Part shown: positions 42,180-52,192 of the stretch, piece by piece
How positions within the stretch are numbered: the first letter of the stretch is position 1
Layout: the number at the start of each line of letters is the position of its first letter
DNA from: Polyangiaceae bacterium
GTDB taxonomy: Bacteria > Myxococcota_A > Polyangia > Polyangiales > Polyangiaceae
Direction: 5' to 3'
DNA length: 64,000 nucleotides
Assembly: GCA_016712345.1 (NCBI GenBank)
Contig: JADJRH010000001.1
Coordinates: forward strand, 558,001-622,000
Program-made: the position numbers and the translations under genes
Notes under the pieces: model-generated
Databases searched by the model: none
Told to the model about the DNA's origin: nothing
Seen by the model: the letters and a program-made list of their open reading frames with translations, nothing else

Positions 42180-42725
42180 AGACGGACGACACAGCGCTCC
42201 GCCGGCCCCCCATGACGCGCGCAGGCCGAAGGCCGAGCACGACATTTGGGGGGCCGGCCGCAGGTGTACACCTGCGGAAGTCTCGACACGAAGGGGGCCA
42301 CGGAGCGAGTGACCTGTGCGCGTTCGAGCGGTGAGGTTTGGGCTCCAAACGGGGGCCGCGGAGCGAGTGACCTGTGCGCGATCGAGCGGTGCGGTTTGGG
42401 CCCCACGCGCCACTGCGGTTGGGGTTGGGGCCCCGACCGCGGGCGCTTGGGAAAAACCGGCACCGCGAGACGTGCACAGGTCACGAGCGACGCCTTGGGG
42501 CCCCGACCGCGGGCGCTTGGGAAAAACCGGCACCGCGAGACGTGCACAGGTCACGAGCGACGCCTTGGGGGGCCGGCCGCAGGTGTACACCTGCGGCCCT
42601 TGGGGGGCATCTAGAAATGTCTCGACACGAAGGGGGCCGCGGAGCGAGCGACCTGTGCGCGTTCGAGCGCTGCGGTTTGGGCTCCAAACGGGGGCACGGA
42701 GCGAGTGACCTGTGCGCGATCGAGC
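42180..42725. repeat. Composite GC-rich interspersed repeat, copy 2
   Basis: The stretch between the GNAT remnant and the giant TPR gene consists of repeat modules shared with 19.0-19.2 kb. It holds two palindromes centred on GGTGTACACC (near 42262 and 42585), four GAGCGAG(T/C)GACCTGTGCGCG modules, and their partial inverse complements (GTGCACAGGTCACGAGCGA). The layout alternates inverted modules. No gene is credible, although it produces spurious long frames on both strands. Confidence 0.88.
42431..42550. repeat. 60-bp exact tandem duplication
   Basis: Two copies, 42431-42490 and 42491-42550, appear identical (each starts CCCCGACCGCGGGCGCTTGG). It lies within the composite repeat, showing recent expansion of one module. 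Confidence 0.92.
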
Positions 42726-42730
42726 GGTGC

Positions 42731-45700
42731 TTATTCAGTGATGATGGTGATGCCGAGCGAATGACGGAGGTGGAAGTATTGCTCGGACACGGCGAACGCC
42801 AGGATTTCTTTGAGTTTTTCGGCGGGGGTGAGATCGCCCGGCAGAGGTTGTTCGGCCGCGATGATCTTCTTGGCGATGTCGAGATCGCCCGCGAGAAGGA
42901 AGCCGGTGCGCGCGGCGGTGATCTCGACCGTTTGCACCCAGCGTTTGATGTTGGCTTTGGCGCCTTCGGCGATGAACTTCTTCACCACCATGCGGAGGCC
43001 TTCAAGCTGCACGGGCTGCATGTAGCCGCGAAGCGTTTGAGCGGTGCCGATGACCTGCTTCTCGATGTCGGGCGGACACGGAGTTTCAGGCGAGACCATT
43101 TTCATGCCGGCGAAGAGGAGCACCGTGAGTTCTGTGACCGTGGGGAAGAGCGTTTTGATGTAGTGCTCGCCGCGGTACATCGCGAGGTGTTTGCCGATGA
43201 TGAACGTGAGATCTTGCGGGGTGAAACCCGTGAGTACCGTTTGACCGGCGACGCTCGCGGGCGGCTCGTTGGGCGCAAACGAAAGTGCACCGGGCACGTC
43301 GCTGCGAACGTAGAGCGCGGGAGCGGGTAGGCCGAGCACCTGCGCCGCCCAACCGAATGTGCGAGCGAACGTGACGGTGCTTGTGGCCGGATCTTGGCGG
43401 AAGCGAGGATCGAGAACGGGGAGTTCTTTCTTCGCTTTGAGGCTCTCCACTTTGGCGCGAAGAGCGGCGCCGGCGATCATTTCGAAGATCTTGCCGATGA
43501 AGAGGTTTTCTTCTTCGTGGAAGAGGTTTTTGAACCAGCCTTCGTTGTCGAGGCGGCTCTTCACCTGGAGCATGCCCTGCGGCTTGTAGTCGTCGTAGAA
43601 CTTGCGTTCTTCTTCGTCGGCTTTGCGCAAAAATGAGAGCGCGGCGGCGAGGCACCACGCAGGGTCGTACGCCTTCTTTTCGAGGTAGAGGCGGTAGAGC
43701 TTGCGGTACGGATCGACCTTGGTTGGGTCGGTCTTGAGGATCTGGTGGTACTCGGCGATCGCTTCGTCGAACTGCTCTCCGGTTTCGTAGAGGTCGGCGA
43801 GGATCAAGCGTTCGGTGACGTCTTCAGGCTTGATCCGCGCGGCCATGCGGAAGCTCTCGGTGGCCGCTGTGCGGTCTTCGAGGCGGTCGCGATAGATGAG
43901 GCCGAGCGCGTGCCAGAGGTTGAACTCGAGGTCGTTGTTGCCCTTGCCGGCAACGCGATGGAGCATTTTGCGGTACGCGCGTTCGAGCTGTTTCCACTCT
44001 TTGAGGGCGGTGAGGATTTTGTTGATGCGTTCGAACGCGTCGAGATAGCCGGGGTTGAGATCGAGCGACTCGTTAAAGAGGTCAACGGCGCGCATCTGAT
44101 CGTCGAGCTTGTCGCGATAGAGCTGCGCCATGGTGAAGAGATATTTGCTGCGACGTTCGGGCTGCGGCTCGATGTCGGCGATGCGTTGCAGCGTGTCGAC
44201 CATTTGCGACCACTGTTGGGTCTTTTGGTAGAGCTGAAGGAGCTTGTGGAGCAGAACGTGGTTTTGCGGCTCAAGCTCAAGCGCTTCTTCGAACGCTTCA
44301 ACGCCCTTGGGAACGTTGTTTTCTTTGTCGACCCAGATGTCGCCGATCTCGCAGAGCATCTTGAAGCGCTGCTGACCGTCGATGACGTTGTCGAGGATCT
44401 GCCGCTTGTAGTTGCAGACCTGTTTGTAGTCTTTGAGGCCGTCGTACACCTGGACCAACGCGTCGAGCGTGGGGCCGTGCGAAGCGTCGATGCCGAGGGC
44501 TTTCTCGAAGTTGTTGATGGCCTGTTTGGCCTGGCCCTGAGCCTGTTTGATGCAGCCGAGTTTGTAATAGATGGTGGCGCGCTCTTCGGTTTGTTCTTCA
44601 CCGAGCGCCGTGAGTACCTTTTGGTAGTTGGTGAGTGCGCCGGCCCAGTCGCTCAACTTGAACGACACGTCGGCGAGGCCGCGAATGGTTTCTTGATCGG
44701 TGAGATCGAGATGGTGCGCAGCTTGGTAGGCCTTGAGCGCGCCTTCGTTCTTTTCGAGCGATGCGAGCACTTTGCCAAAGGTGTTTTGCAAGCGATGCTG
44801 CTCGGCGCGTTCGCGTTTGCCGGCCTTTTTGACGAGCATTTCAGCGAGCGGCTCAGCGCGCTGCCACTGGGTGGTTTGCACGTATTCGTTGAGGAGCGGC
44901 ATGGCGGCATCTTCGTTGTCGCCGTCGCACTGGAGCGCAAGTTCGTACGACTGCACGGCCATGTCGTGCTCGCCGAGCATGTCGTCGCGGAGTTTGCCGA
45001 GTTCAACAAGGAGCTTGGCGCGGGGGCGCGGCGACTCGGTGTTGATTTGCTCTTGATCGAGGTAGCGCGCCGCGCGGTCCCAATCCTGCGAGTCGATCGC
45101 GATCACACGAAGCGCCGCGAGGGTGGGAATGTGTTTGGGATCGAGATCGAGCGCCTGCTCGAACTTGTCCTGCGCACCCATGCGATCGCCGAGCTTTTCG
45201 TCGAGCTGTTTACCGATGCGGTAATACATCTCCACGCGCTGTTTGCCGTCGGCTGTGAGATCCGCAACGCGGGTCATGTAGTCGATGGCTTTGGCCGCAT
45301 CGCCCTGCTTTTCGTAAAGCTTGGCGAGAGCTTCGAGCGCGGGGATGTTGGTGTCTTCGATGTCGACGATGTTGAGGTACGCGTCGATCGCCTTCTCGGT
45401 GTCGGAAAGCTCCTCGGAGTACACCTTGGCGGTGGCGCCGAAGAGTTCAACTTTCTTGCCGCGATCGAGCGTGGCGTTGATGTGCCTGTCGTAGGCGCCG
45501 ATGAGATCGAGCCATTGGCGCAAACGGCGGTAGCAACGTTCGAGCGATTCAAACGCGCCTTCGTTTGCGGGATCGATCTCAACAACCTGTTCAAGGCGCG
45601 CGGCGGCGAGATCGGGCTTTAAGAAGTGGGTTTCTTGGTTTTCGGCGATCTTGAGAAGAACGTCGATGCGCTCGCGCTCGGTCTGCACAACGTCGAGCTG

Positions 45701-48700
45701 CATTTCGAGCACTTTGATTAAGTCTGCCCATTGCGAGAGCACGCTGTAAACGCGCTCCAGGCCGCGCATTGCGAGGAGGTTGCCGCTGTCGACTTCAAGC
45801 ACCTCGCGGTACACCTGCGCGGCCTTGTCGGGTTGGCCGAGCGTTGTTTCGTAAAGGCCGCCGGTGCGGAGTTTGGTGGAAGCGATCTGCTCCGGGTCGG
45901 AAAGGCTCTTGCCTTTGCGCGTTAGAATGTCGACCAAATCGGCGTTTTGACCGCGATCTTGGTAGATGCGCTCAAGCGCTTCGAGCGCCGGGAGATGCAG
46001 CGGATCGACGTCGAGGGCGCGCTTGTAATAGCTCATGCCCTGATCCACGTCGTTCATCTGACGCTCGATCACTTCACCCATTTCGGTGAGGACTTCTTTG
46101 CGATCGACGTCGGTTACAGCAACGTTGAGCGCGCTGGTGAGCGTTTGGCCCTGTTGCTGCCACTGGCCGGCTTTCTTGTAGAAGTTCGCCATTTGGCGAA
46201 GCACGGCCACGTTGTTTGGATCGAGGCTCAAAATGAGCTGGTAATACGGCTGCGCGTGCTCGGGATGACCGAGATCTTCGGCGTACCACTTGGCCAAACG
46301 CAGTGAGAGGCCGATGCGGCGCGTGGGATCTTTTTCGGTTTGAAGCATGCCGTTTACGTTTTGAATCAGCTCGGTGAGCCGATTTGTCGCGGCGGCCATG
46401 CGCTCGAGGTAGCGGCACGTTTCGTTGTCGCGGTAGTCGAGTTCAAACGCGGCAAAGAGGGCGTCGTACGCCTGGCTCTTGTCGTCGAGTTGCTCTTCGT
46501 AAACCTTGGCGATCTTGCGAAGCAGAACGATCTTGTCGCGGTCGTCTTCGCGCGTTTCGTGGCGGTTTAGATAGAGTTCAATGAGCGGTTCGGCTCGGCC
46601 CGCGGTGGAGTGCAGCTCTTCGAGAGAGAAAAACGCCTTGTCGTGCGCGGCGTCGATCTCGAGGATTTTTTCGTACGCGACGGTGGCCCTGTCTTTTTCA
46701 CCGACCTGGTTTTCCCAGATGGCGGCAACTTCAAGGTACTCGCGGATTTTCTCGGCGGGCTCTTCGTAAGCTTGGGCGCGGCCCATTTTTACGTCGATGA
46801 CCTCCTCCCAACGCTCTTCTGCGCGGAGAAGATTTTCGAGCGCCGCCATGGCTTCAAAGTCGCGCGGATCAACGGCCAAAAGGCGGCGCCACGCGTCGAT
46901 GGAGTCTGAGGGCTGCTGGAGCGTGCTCTGATAGATCGTGCCGAGTTCGCGGAAGATCGCGATCTGGTTTTCGGCCGGCAACACGGCCTGTGCGCGATCG
47001 ATCGTTTGATGGAGCGCCTGCACGAGTTCGCTCGCGTCGTTGCGACGACGCCAGATCTCGGCGATGGCGTAGAGCGCCTCCACGTTGGCGTAATCAACGT
47101 CGAGAACGCGCTGGTAGTCTTCGAGAGCTGAGTCGTCGCGGCCGAGTTGCTCTGTGTACAACTTGGCGCGGCGAAGGAGCACGGCAACGCGCGATTCGTC
47201 GTCGGCGGCGATGTAATAGTGGCGCTCCAACACGTCGCAGAGTTCGGCCCACTGCTGCATGCGTTCATACAGGTTGGCGAGCGCACCGAGCGCCTCGGGA
47301 TCTTCACCGCGCAGTTCGAGAACGCGCTTCCACGTTTCGACCGACGCGTTGATGTCGTTGAGCCTGTCGGCGTAAAGGTGCGCCATTTTGGCTCGAATAT
47401 CGGCTTCGGCGGCGTCGCCGACAGCGATCTCAAGCTGGCGGTCGTACACAACTTTGAGGTCGGTCCACGAGCCCTTCTGCGCGTAGATGCGCTCAAGGGC
47501 GTAGATCGCCTGCTCGTTGGTGCGCTCCAGCTCGTCGAAGATCTTTCGGTAGGCGCGGATGGCGTCGTCCAGTTGACCGAGGCGCTCTTCGTAGGTTTGG
47601 CCGAGGCGGCTGTAGAGTTCGATCACTTCATACGGCTCGGCGGGTACACGAACGCGCTGCTCCAGAGTGCCGGCGAGTTCGGGGTACTGTTCGAGCTGCG
47701 TGTAGATGCGATCGAGGTTTTCGAGAGCGCCTTGATCCAACGCCTCCACGCCGAGCACGTAGCGGTACGTTTCTTCGGCTTTGGCGACGTCACCAAGGTC
47801 TTCTTCGAAGACGCGCGCGAGCTTTTTGCCGGCTGACGTTTGCACGTCTTTGTCGGTGTGAAGGCCGAGGACGTCGGCGTACGCATTGGCAAGCGTTTCC
47901 CAACCGCCGTCGGTGGTGCCGGCGAGGCGCTCTACCTCTTCGAGGTTTTTTTCGTCGGTGGGGTACTCTTTGAGAGCGCGAACGTACACACCGAGCGCGC
48001 CGTCGGGCGAAATGAGCTTCTCTTCGAACAGCTCGGCGATGCGGTAGTACATCGCAAGGCGTTCTTCGCGCGCCGTGAGATGCGCGAGTTCGGCCTCAAG
48101 AACGCGGCTCAGCTTTTCCCACTCACCGGTGTTTTGGTAGAGCGGCTCCAAGATCTCGCCGATCTCGATTTGCTTGATCCCCGCGGCAAACAAGCCTTCG
48201 AGAGCTTCAAGCGTGGGCTGATGATCGGGCGCCTGGGTGATGACTTCACGGTAGGCGGCGATCGACGCGTCGATATCGTTGAGGCGCAGTTGTTGAACTT
48301 GGCCCAGGCGATATTTCAGTTCGAGCTGCTCGTCGGGCGCCTGCGCAATTTCAGACTCGCGGCCGAGGATCTGAGCGAGATCCGTCCACCTCTCGGTCAT
48401 GGTGAAGAGCCGATCGAGCGAGCGGACCGCCGTTTGGTTTTCGGTATCGACGGCGAGAACACGGCGAAAGCGCGCGATGGCGTTGTCGACGTCTTCAAGC
48501 TGCGTCTCAAAAATGTTTGCAAGACGCAACCCGAGGTCGACAAAGGCCTGCGGATTCTCACCGAGCTTGTCGAGTTCTTGATCGTAGAGAGCCGCCACCT
48601 CGGCCCAACGACCGAGCGCGGATCCAAGACGTTCGAGATTGGAGAGTGAGTCTTCGTTGGCCGAGTCACACGCGACTGCGCGTGCGTACGTTTGGAACGC

Positions 48701-51700
48701 GCTCGCGTGATCGCCGAGCATCTCTTCGTGGAGGCGCGCGATCCTGTGGAGCAGCTCCACTTTTTGGTACGCGTCTTCAGCGGCGCGCACCTGCACTTCG
48801 AGCACGCTCACAAGGCGCGCCCATTCACCGGCGGCGTCGTAGATCGGTTCGAGAACGAGAGCGGCGCCGAGCGCGTCGCGCTGCCCGTCTTTAATGCCTT
48901 CGAGAGCGGCGAGCGTGGGCTCGTGATCGGGCATTTGAGAAAGCAGATCGCGATACAGCTCAATCGCCCTCGTCGTATCGTCGAGCCGCTTTTCGTAGAG
49001 TTCGGCGATTCGATACTGGTAGCTGATCGCCTCCATGGGATCGCTCGCCAGCTCGGCCTCTTGCTGGAGCACGCTGAGCAGCTCGGCCCAGTTTTGCGCC
49101 ATTTGGTAGAGCACATCGAGGCGACCGAGCGCCTGAAGGTCCACCGGATCCAGCTCCAAAACGCGCTGATACGTATCGATCGCGCGCGGAACATCTTGGA
49201 GTTCACGCTCGTAAACGGCGCCGATTTGATAATAGATGCCCTTCTTTTCGTCGGGATCGCCCACCAAGTCGGCTTTGCGTGAGTACACACCCAAGAGGTC
49301 CGACCAGCGCGACAGATTCAGGTACAGCTTGATGAGCGAATCGATCGCGCGCAGGTCTTCGTTGTCGAGTTCGAGAACGCGGTGATAGACGGCGATCGCC
49401 GAATCGGCGCGGTTGAGAATGTCCTCTTCAATGCTGGCCGCCGCAAAGAGCGCCGTTTTCTTGTCGCTTGGATCGTCGACAATGTCGGCCTTCTGCTGGA
49501 GGATCCGCGAGAGTTCGTCGTAACGCTCGGCACCGTGGAAAATGCGTTCGAGCGACTCGGCGGCGTGGAGCGCCTGCGGGTCGATCGTGAGCACTTGTCG
49601 GTAGTGTTTGATCGCGTTTTCGGTGTCGCCGATGTCGCCTTCGTAAACGCGCGCGCTCATTGTGAAGAGGCTGCTCGCAAGAGTTGGGTCTTGCTGTTTC
49701 GCAGCCAAATCCTCAAAGACGCGCGCTAGGTCGGCAAAGCGCCCCGTCGCGCGCGCAAGCCGATCAATCCCCTCCTGCGTGGTGTCGAGACCGGGATCTT
49801 CGGCGAGCGCGCGGGCGTAGGTATCAAAGGCCGAATTGAGATCGCCGCCCGCGTCTTCGTACAGAGTGGCGATCTGGTGGAGCAGCTCCACGCGACGGCC
49901 GGGGTCGTCACTGCGGCGAACCTGAACCTCATGTACACCAATGAGCTTTTGGTAGTCGCCCGACCGGCGATAGAGCGGCTCCAAAATCTCCGCGATGAGC
50001 AGCTCGTGAGCGGGGAGCTGTCCGAGACGCTCCAACGCCGCAAGCGCATCGGCATTTTCAGGCTCGCGCTCCAACACCTGACGGTAGATGTCGATTGCCG
50101 TTTCAACCTGATTCATCCGCGATTCGCGCAGCGCCGCGAGTCGCAACATCAGTTGAATTTGCTCGGCCTCGTCGCTCGCGAGTCGCAATTGCGACTCCAA
50201 GTTGTCGGCCAACTCATCCCACAAACTCTGTCGTGTGAAGAGCCCGTCGAGCGCCGTCAGCGCCACCTTGGAGGTGTCGTCGAGAGACAGCACTTCGCGG
50301 TACGCGGCAATGGCCTCGTCGGGCCGACCGAGGCGATTTTCGTACACCTCGGCCATTTGCGCGTAGAGCCCCTCGCGATCTTGAGGCTCCGTCGCAAGCT
50401 CGATCCTTCGGCGATACACGCCGATGAGATCGTTCCAGCGTTCGGTGCGCCGGTAGAGCGCGTCCATCGCCGCGAGCGCCTCGTCGTCCGCGGGGTCGAT
50501 CGAGAGCACGCGTTGATAATTTTGGGCAGCGTCATCGATCTCGCCCAATCGCTCGGCGATGCCTGCGAGGCGCATCCAATATTCACGCGCGAGGCGCGCA
50601 TCTTCGAGCGAGCCTGCGATCTCGCTGAAAATCGCGTCGAGCTTGTCCCACGAACCGGCCTGCGCCGCGAGCTGTTCAAGCTCGGAACGCGTATCGGCAT
50701 TTGCGGGGTCATCTTTGAGTGCCCGCGCCTGCGCATCGAAAGCGCGCGTGAGGTCGTTGAGATTTTCGGCCAAGACGCGCGCGATCTTGCGAAGCAAACC
50801 AACGCGAACAGCGATGTCACCTTCCGATGCGGCGAGGATCTCGAGCGCAACGATCAGCTTTTCCCAATCGCCTCGACCTTCGTAGATCTCCTGCAGGATC
50901 GACGCGGCCTCGGCACGCAGCGTTTCGTGCGACAGAAGCGCTTCAAGCGCAATGCGAGCAGGGTCGTTGTTTGGATCGACGAGAAGGATCTCTTTGTAAT
51001 TTTCGAGAGCGCCCGCCGAGTCGTTCAGGTGCTTTTCGAGCGTGGTGCCAAGGCGATATTTGAGGTCGACCAAGCCTTCTTCCTGGTCTTCGATCTCAAT
51101 TCGCTTTTGCAGAATGTCGGCGTAGTTCTGCCAGTCCTGCTGAGCGAGGTAGAGCTTGTCGAGAGCCGCGAGCGCCTGCGCGTCCATCGGCTCGTCTTCG
51201 AGCACCTTGTTGTACGTGAGGATGGCGCTCGGAAGGTCGCCGATGGGGCTCACATAAAGTTCGGCGATGGCGTAGTGCATCGCTTTGCGATCTTCAGGTT
51301 CCGACGCCAGATCGCGCTTCTTTTCGTAGATACCGAGCAGTTCTTGGTAGCGTCCCGTTTCGCGATACAGCCGTTCAAGCCCGGCGATCGCCTGCGCGTT
51401 CTCGCCGTCGATTTCGTACACAGCGCGCAACTCAACGAGCGCATCGTCAACGCGCTTCACTTCATCGACGAGCACGCGACCGAGCCGCAAACGCAGATCG
51501 ATACCGAGTTCGCGATCGGCCTGGTCATCGGCGCGCGCGATGATCGCTTTGTACGACGCAACGAGCTTGTCCCACTCGTTGGTGGCGCGTGCGGCGCGTT
51601 CGACATCGACAATGCATTGTTCGTCGTTCGGCGCGATCTCAAACGCGGCGAGGTACCGCTCGAATGCCTTTGCAGGCTCCTTGAGCTTGGTTTCGTAGAG

Positions 51701-52192
51701 GCCGGCCACCTCGCGAAGCAGCCCGAGTCGGTTGTCGGGCTCCTCTTCGTGGTGCAGCTTCACCTCAATTGCGCCCGCAAGCCCCTTGGCGTTGTTGGCC
51801 TGCTGATACAGCGGAACAAGCGATTCAGCCGCTTTGAGGTGCAACGCGTCGATTGACAAAACTTTCTCGTACGCACGCGCCGCGCGATCGGCTTTTTGCT
51901 TTTGATTGAGCCAGAGATCGGCCGTCTTGAGCAAAAGACCGATTTTGGCTTTGTCGTCGGTTTCTTTTGCTTCCTGCGCTTCAAGAACGCGAATGAACTC
52001 GTCCCACTTGCCGCTCTCCGCGTAGAACACCTCAAGGTCGTCCCAGCGGCCGAGTTGCAGGTACTTTTTCTTCAGCGCTTCCTGCGCGCGGCGCTCCTGC
52101 GGATTGAGTGCGAGGAGCTGCTGATACGCCTCGACGGCGGCTTCGTCGTTATTGAGACGCTCGCCGTAGAGCGCACCCAGCTTGCCGAGCAC
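42731..52192 (-). CDS. Giant TPR protein, GltI/AgnA-like: C-terminal 5/6 after a frameshift
   Basis: About 3153 residues in one frame, continuing the frame that breaks at ~52200. It consists of dozens of TPR-like helical pairs in modules of roughly 70-110 residues, with the recurring pattern W-x-x-L...Y...R.EL...A-x-x-YE..L.D...A...Y..VL..DP.N..AL..LE. The last ~250 residues differ (FGWAAQVLGLPAPALYVR, DLTFIIGKHLAMYRGEHYI) and may form a separate C-terminal domain. No credible start codon of its own is seen: the first residues continue an internal TPR. In Myxococcus the Glt gliding complex includes a very large TPR protein (GltI/AgnA); the size and neighbours fit, but that identity is inference. 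Probably one 3.8k-residue protein with 52072-54075. Confidence 0.82.
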   Translation of the reverse strand: MLGKLGALYGERLNNDEAAVEAYQQLLALNPQERRAQEALKKKYLQLGRWDDLEVFYAESGKWDEFIRVLEAQEAKETDDKAKIGLLLKTADLWLNQKQKADRAARAYEKVLSIDALHLKAAESLVPLYQQANNAKGLAGAIEVKLHHEEEPDNRLGLLREVAGLYETKLKEPAKAFERYLAAFEIAPNDEQCIVDVERAARATNEWDKLVASYKAIIARADDQADRELGIDLRLRLGRVLVDEVKRVDDALVELRAVYEIDGENAQAIAGLERLYRETGRYQELLGIYEKKRDLASEPEDRKAMHYAIAELYVSPIGDLPSAILTYNKVLEDEPMDAQALAALDKLYLAQQDWQNYADILQKRIEIEDQEEGLVDLKYRLGTTLEKHLNDSAGALENYKEILLVDPNNDPARIALEALLSHETLRAEAASILQEIYEGRGDWEKLIVALEILAASEGDIAVRVGLLRKIARVLAENLNDLTRAFDAQARALKDDPANADTRSELEQLAAQAGSWDKLDAIFSEIAGSLEDARLAREYWMRLAGIAERLGEIDDAAQNYQRVLSIDPADDEALAAMDALYRRTERWNDLIGVYRRRIELATEPQDREGLYAQMAEVYENRLGRPDEAIAAYREVLSLDDTSKVALTALDGLFTRQSLWDELADNLESQLRLASDEAEQIQLMLRLAALRESRMNQVETAIDIYRQVLEREPENADALAALERLGQLPAHELLIAEILEPLYRRSGDYQKLIGVHEVQVRRSDDPGRRVELLHQIATLYEDAGGDLNSAFDTYARALAEDPGLDTTQEGIDRLARATGRFADLARVFEDLAAKQQDPTLASSLFTMSARVYEGDIGDTENAIKHYRQVLTIDPQALHAAESLERIFHGAERYDELSRILQQKADIVDDPSDKKTALFAAASIEEDILNRADSAIAVYHRVLELDNEDLRAIDSLIKLYLNLSRWSDLLGVYSRKADLVGDPDEKKGIYYQIGAVYERELQDVPRAIDTYQRVLELDPVDLQALGRLDVLYQMAQNWAELLSVLQQEAELASDPMEAISYQYRIAELYEKRLDDTTRAIELYRDLLSQMPDHEPTLAALEGIKDGQRDALGAALVLEPIYDAAGEWARLVSVLEVQVRAAEDAYQKVELLHRIARLHEEMLGDHASAFQTYARAVACDSANEDSLSNLERLGSALGRWAEVAALYDQELDKLGENPQAFVDLGLRLANIFETQLEDVDNAIARFRRVLAVDTENQTAVRSLDRLFTMTERWTDLAQILGRESEIAQAPDEQLELKYRLGQVQQLRLNDIDASIAAYREVITQAPDHQPTLEALEGLFAAGIKQIEIGEILEPLYQNTGEWEKLSRVLEAELAHLTAREERLAMYYRIAELFEEKLISPDGALGVYVRALKEYPTDEKNLEEVERLAGTTDGGWETLANAYADVLGLHTDKDVQTSAGKKLARVFEEDLGDVAKAEETYRYVLGVEALDQGALENLDRIYTQLEQYPELAGTLEQRVRVPAEPYEVIELYSRLGQTYEERLGQLDDAIRAYRKIFDELERTNEQAIYALERIYAQKGSWTDLKVVYDRQLEIAVGDAAEADIRAKMAHLYADRLNDINASVETWKRVLELRGEDPEALGALANLYERMQQWAELCDVLERHYYIAADDESRVAVLLRRAKLYTEQLGRDDSALEDYQRVLDVDYANVEALYAIAEIWRRRNDASELVQALHQTIDRAQAVLPAENQIAIFRELGTIYQSTLQQPSDSIDAWRRLLAVDPRDFEAMAALENLLRAEERWEEVIDVKMGRAQAYEEPAEKIREYLEVAAIWENQVGEKDRATVAYEKILEIDAAHDKAFFSLEELHSTAGRAEPLIELYLNRHETREDDRDKIVLLRKIAKVYEEQLDDKSQAYDALFAAFELDYRDNETCRYLERMAAATNRLTELIQNVNGMLQTEKDPTRRIGLSLRLAKWYAEDLGHPEHAQPYYQLILSLDPNNVAVLRQMANFYKKAGQWQQQGQTLTSALNVAVTDVDRKEVLTEMGEVIERQMNDVDQGMSYYKRALDVDPLHLPALEALERIYQDRGQNADLVDILTRKGKSLSDPEQIASTKLRTGGLYETTLGQPDKAAQVYREVLEVDSGNLLAMRGLERVYSVLSQWADLIKVLEMQLDVVQTERERIDVLLKIAENQETHFLKPDLAAARLEQVVEIDPANEGAFESLERCYRRLRQWLDLIGAYDRHINATLDRGKKVELFGATAKVYSEELSDTEKAIDAYLNIVDIEDTNIPALEALAKLYEKQGDAAKAIDYMTRVADLTADGKQRVEMYYRIGKQLDEKLGDRMGAQDKFEQALDLDPKHIPTLAALRVIAIDSQDWDRAARYLDQEQINTESPRPRAKLLVELGKLRDDMLGEHDMAVQSYELALQCDGDNEDAAMPLLNEYVQTTQWQRAEPLAEMLVKKAGKRERAEQHRLQNTFGKVLASLEKNEGALKAYQAAHHLDLTDQETIRGLADVSFKLSDWAGALTNYQKVLTALGEEQTEERATIYYKLGCIKQAQGQAKQAINNFEKALGIDASHGPTLDALVQVYDGLKDYKQVCNYKRQILDNVIDGQQRFKMLCEIGDIWVDKENNVPKGVEAFEEALELEPQNHVLLHKLLQLYQKTQQWSQMVDTLQRIADIEPQPERRSKYLFTMAQLYRDKLDDQMRAVDLFNESLDLNPGYLDAFERINKILTALKEWKQLERAYRKMLHRVAGKGNNDLEFNLWHALGLIYRDRLEDRTAATESFRMAARIKPEDVTERLILADLYETGEQFDEAIAEYHQILKTDPTKVDPYRKLYRLYLEKKAYDPAWCLAAALSFLRKADEEERKFYDDYKPQGMLQVKSRLDNEGWFKNLFHEEENLFIGKIFEMIAGAALRAKVESLKAKKELPVLDPRFRQDPATSTVTFARTFGWAAQVLGLPAPALYVRSDVPGALSFAPNEPPASVAGQTVLTGFTPQDLTFIIGKHLAMYRGEHYIKTLFPTVTELTVLLFAGMKMVSPETPCPPDIEKQVIGTAQTLRGYMQPVQLEGLRMVVKKFIAEGAKANIKRWVQTVEITAARTGFLLAGDLDIAKKIIAAEQPLPGDLTPAEKLKEILAFAVSEQYFHLRHSLGITIITE

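Noticed and set aside
42154..42614. Long ORFs on both strands (up to ~200 codons)
   Set aside because: They lie entirely within GC-rich repeat modules and their products are the same Arg/Pro-rich repeats in several frames; no binding site or family pattern.
43745..51856. Very long plus-strand ORFs (up to ~660 codons) inside the giant TPR gene
   Set aside because: They are antisense shadows of a minus-strand gene with strong TPR periodicity; their products show no domain pattern.
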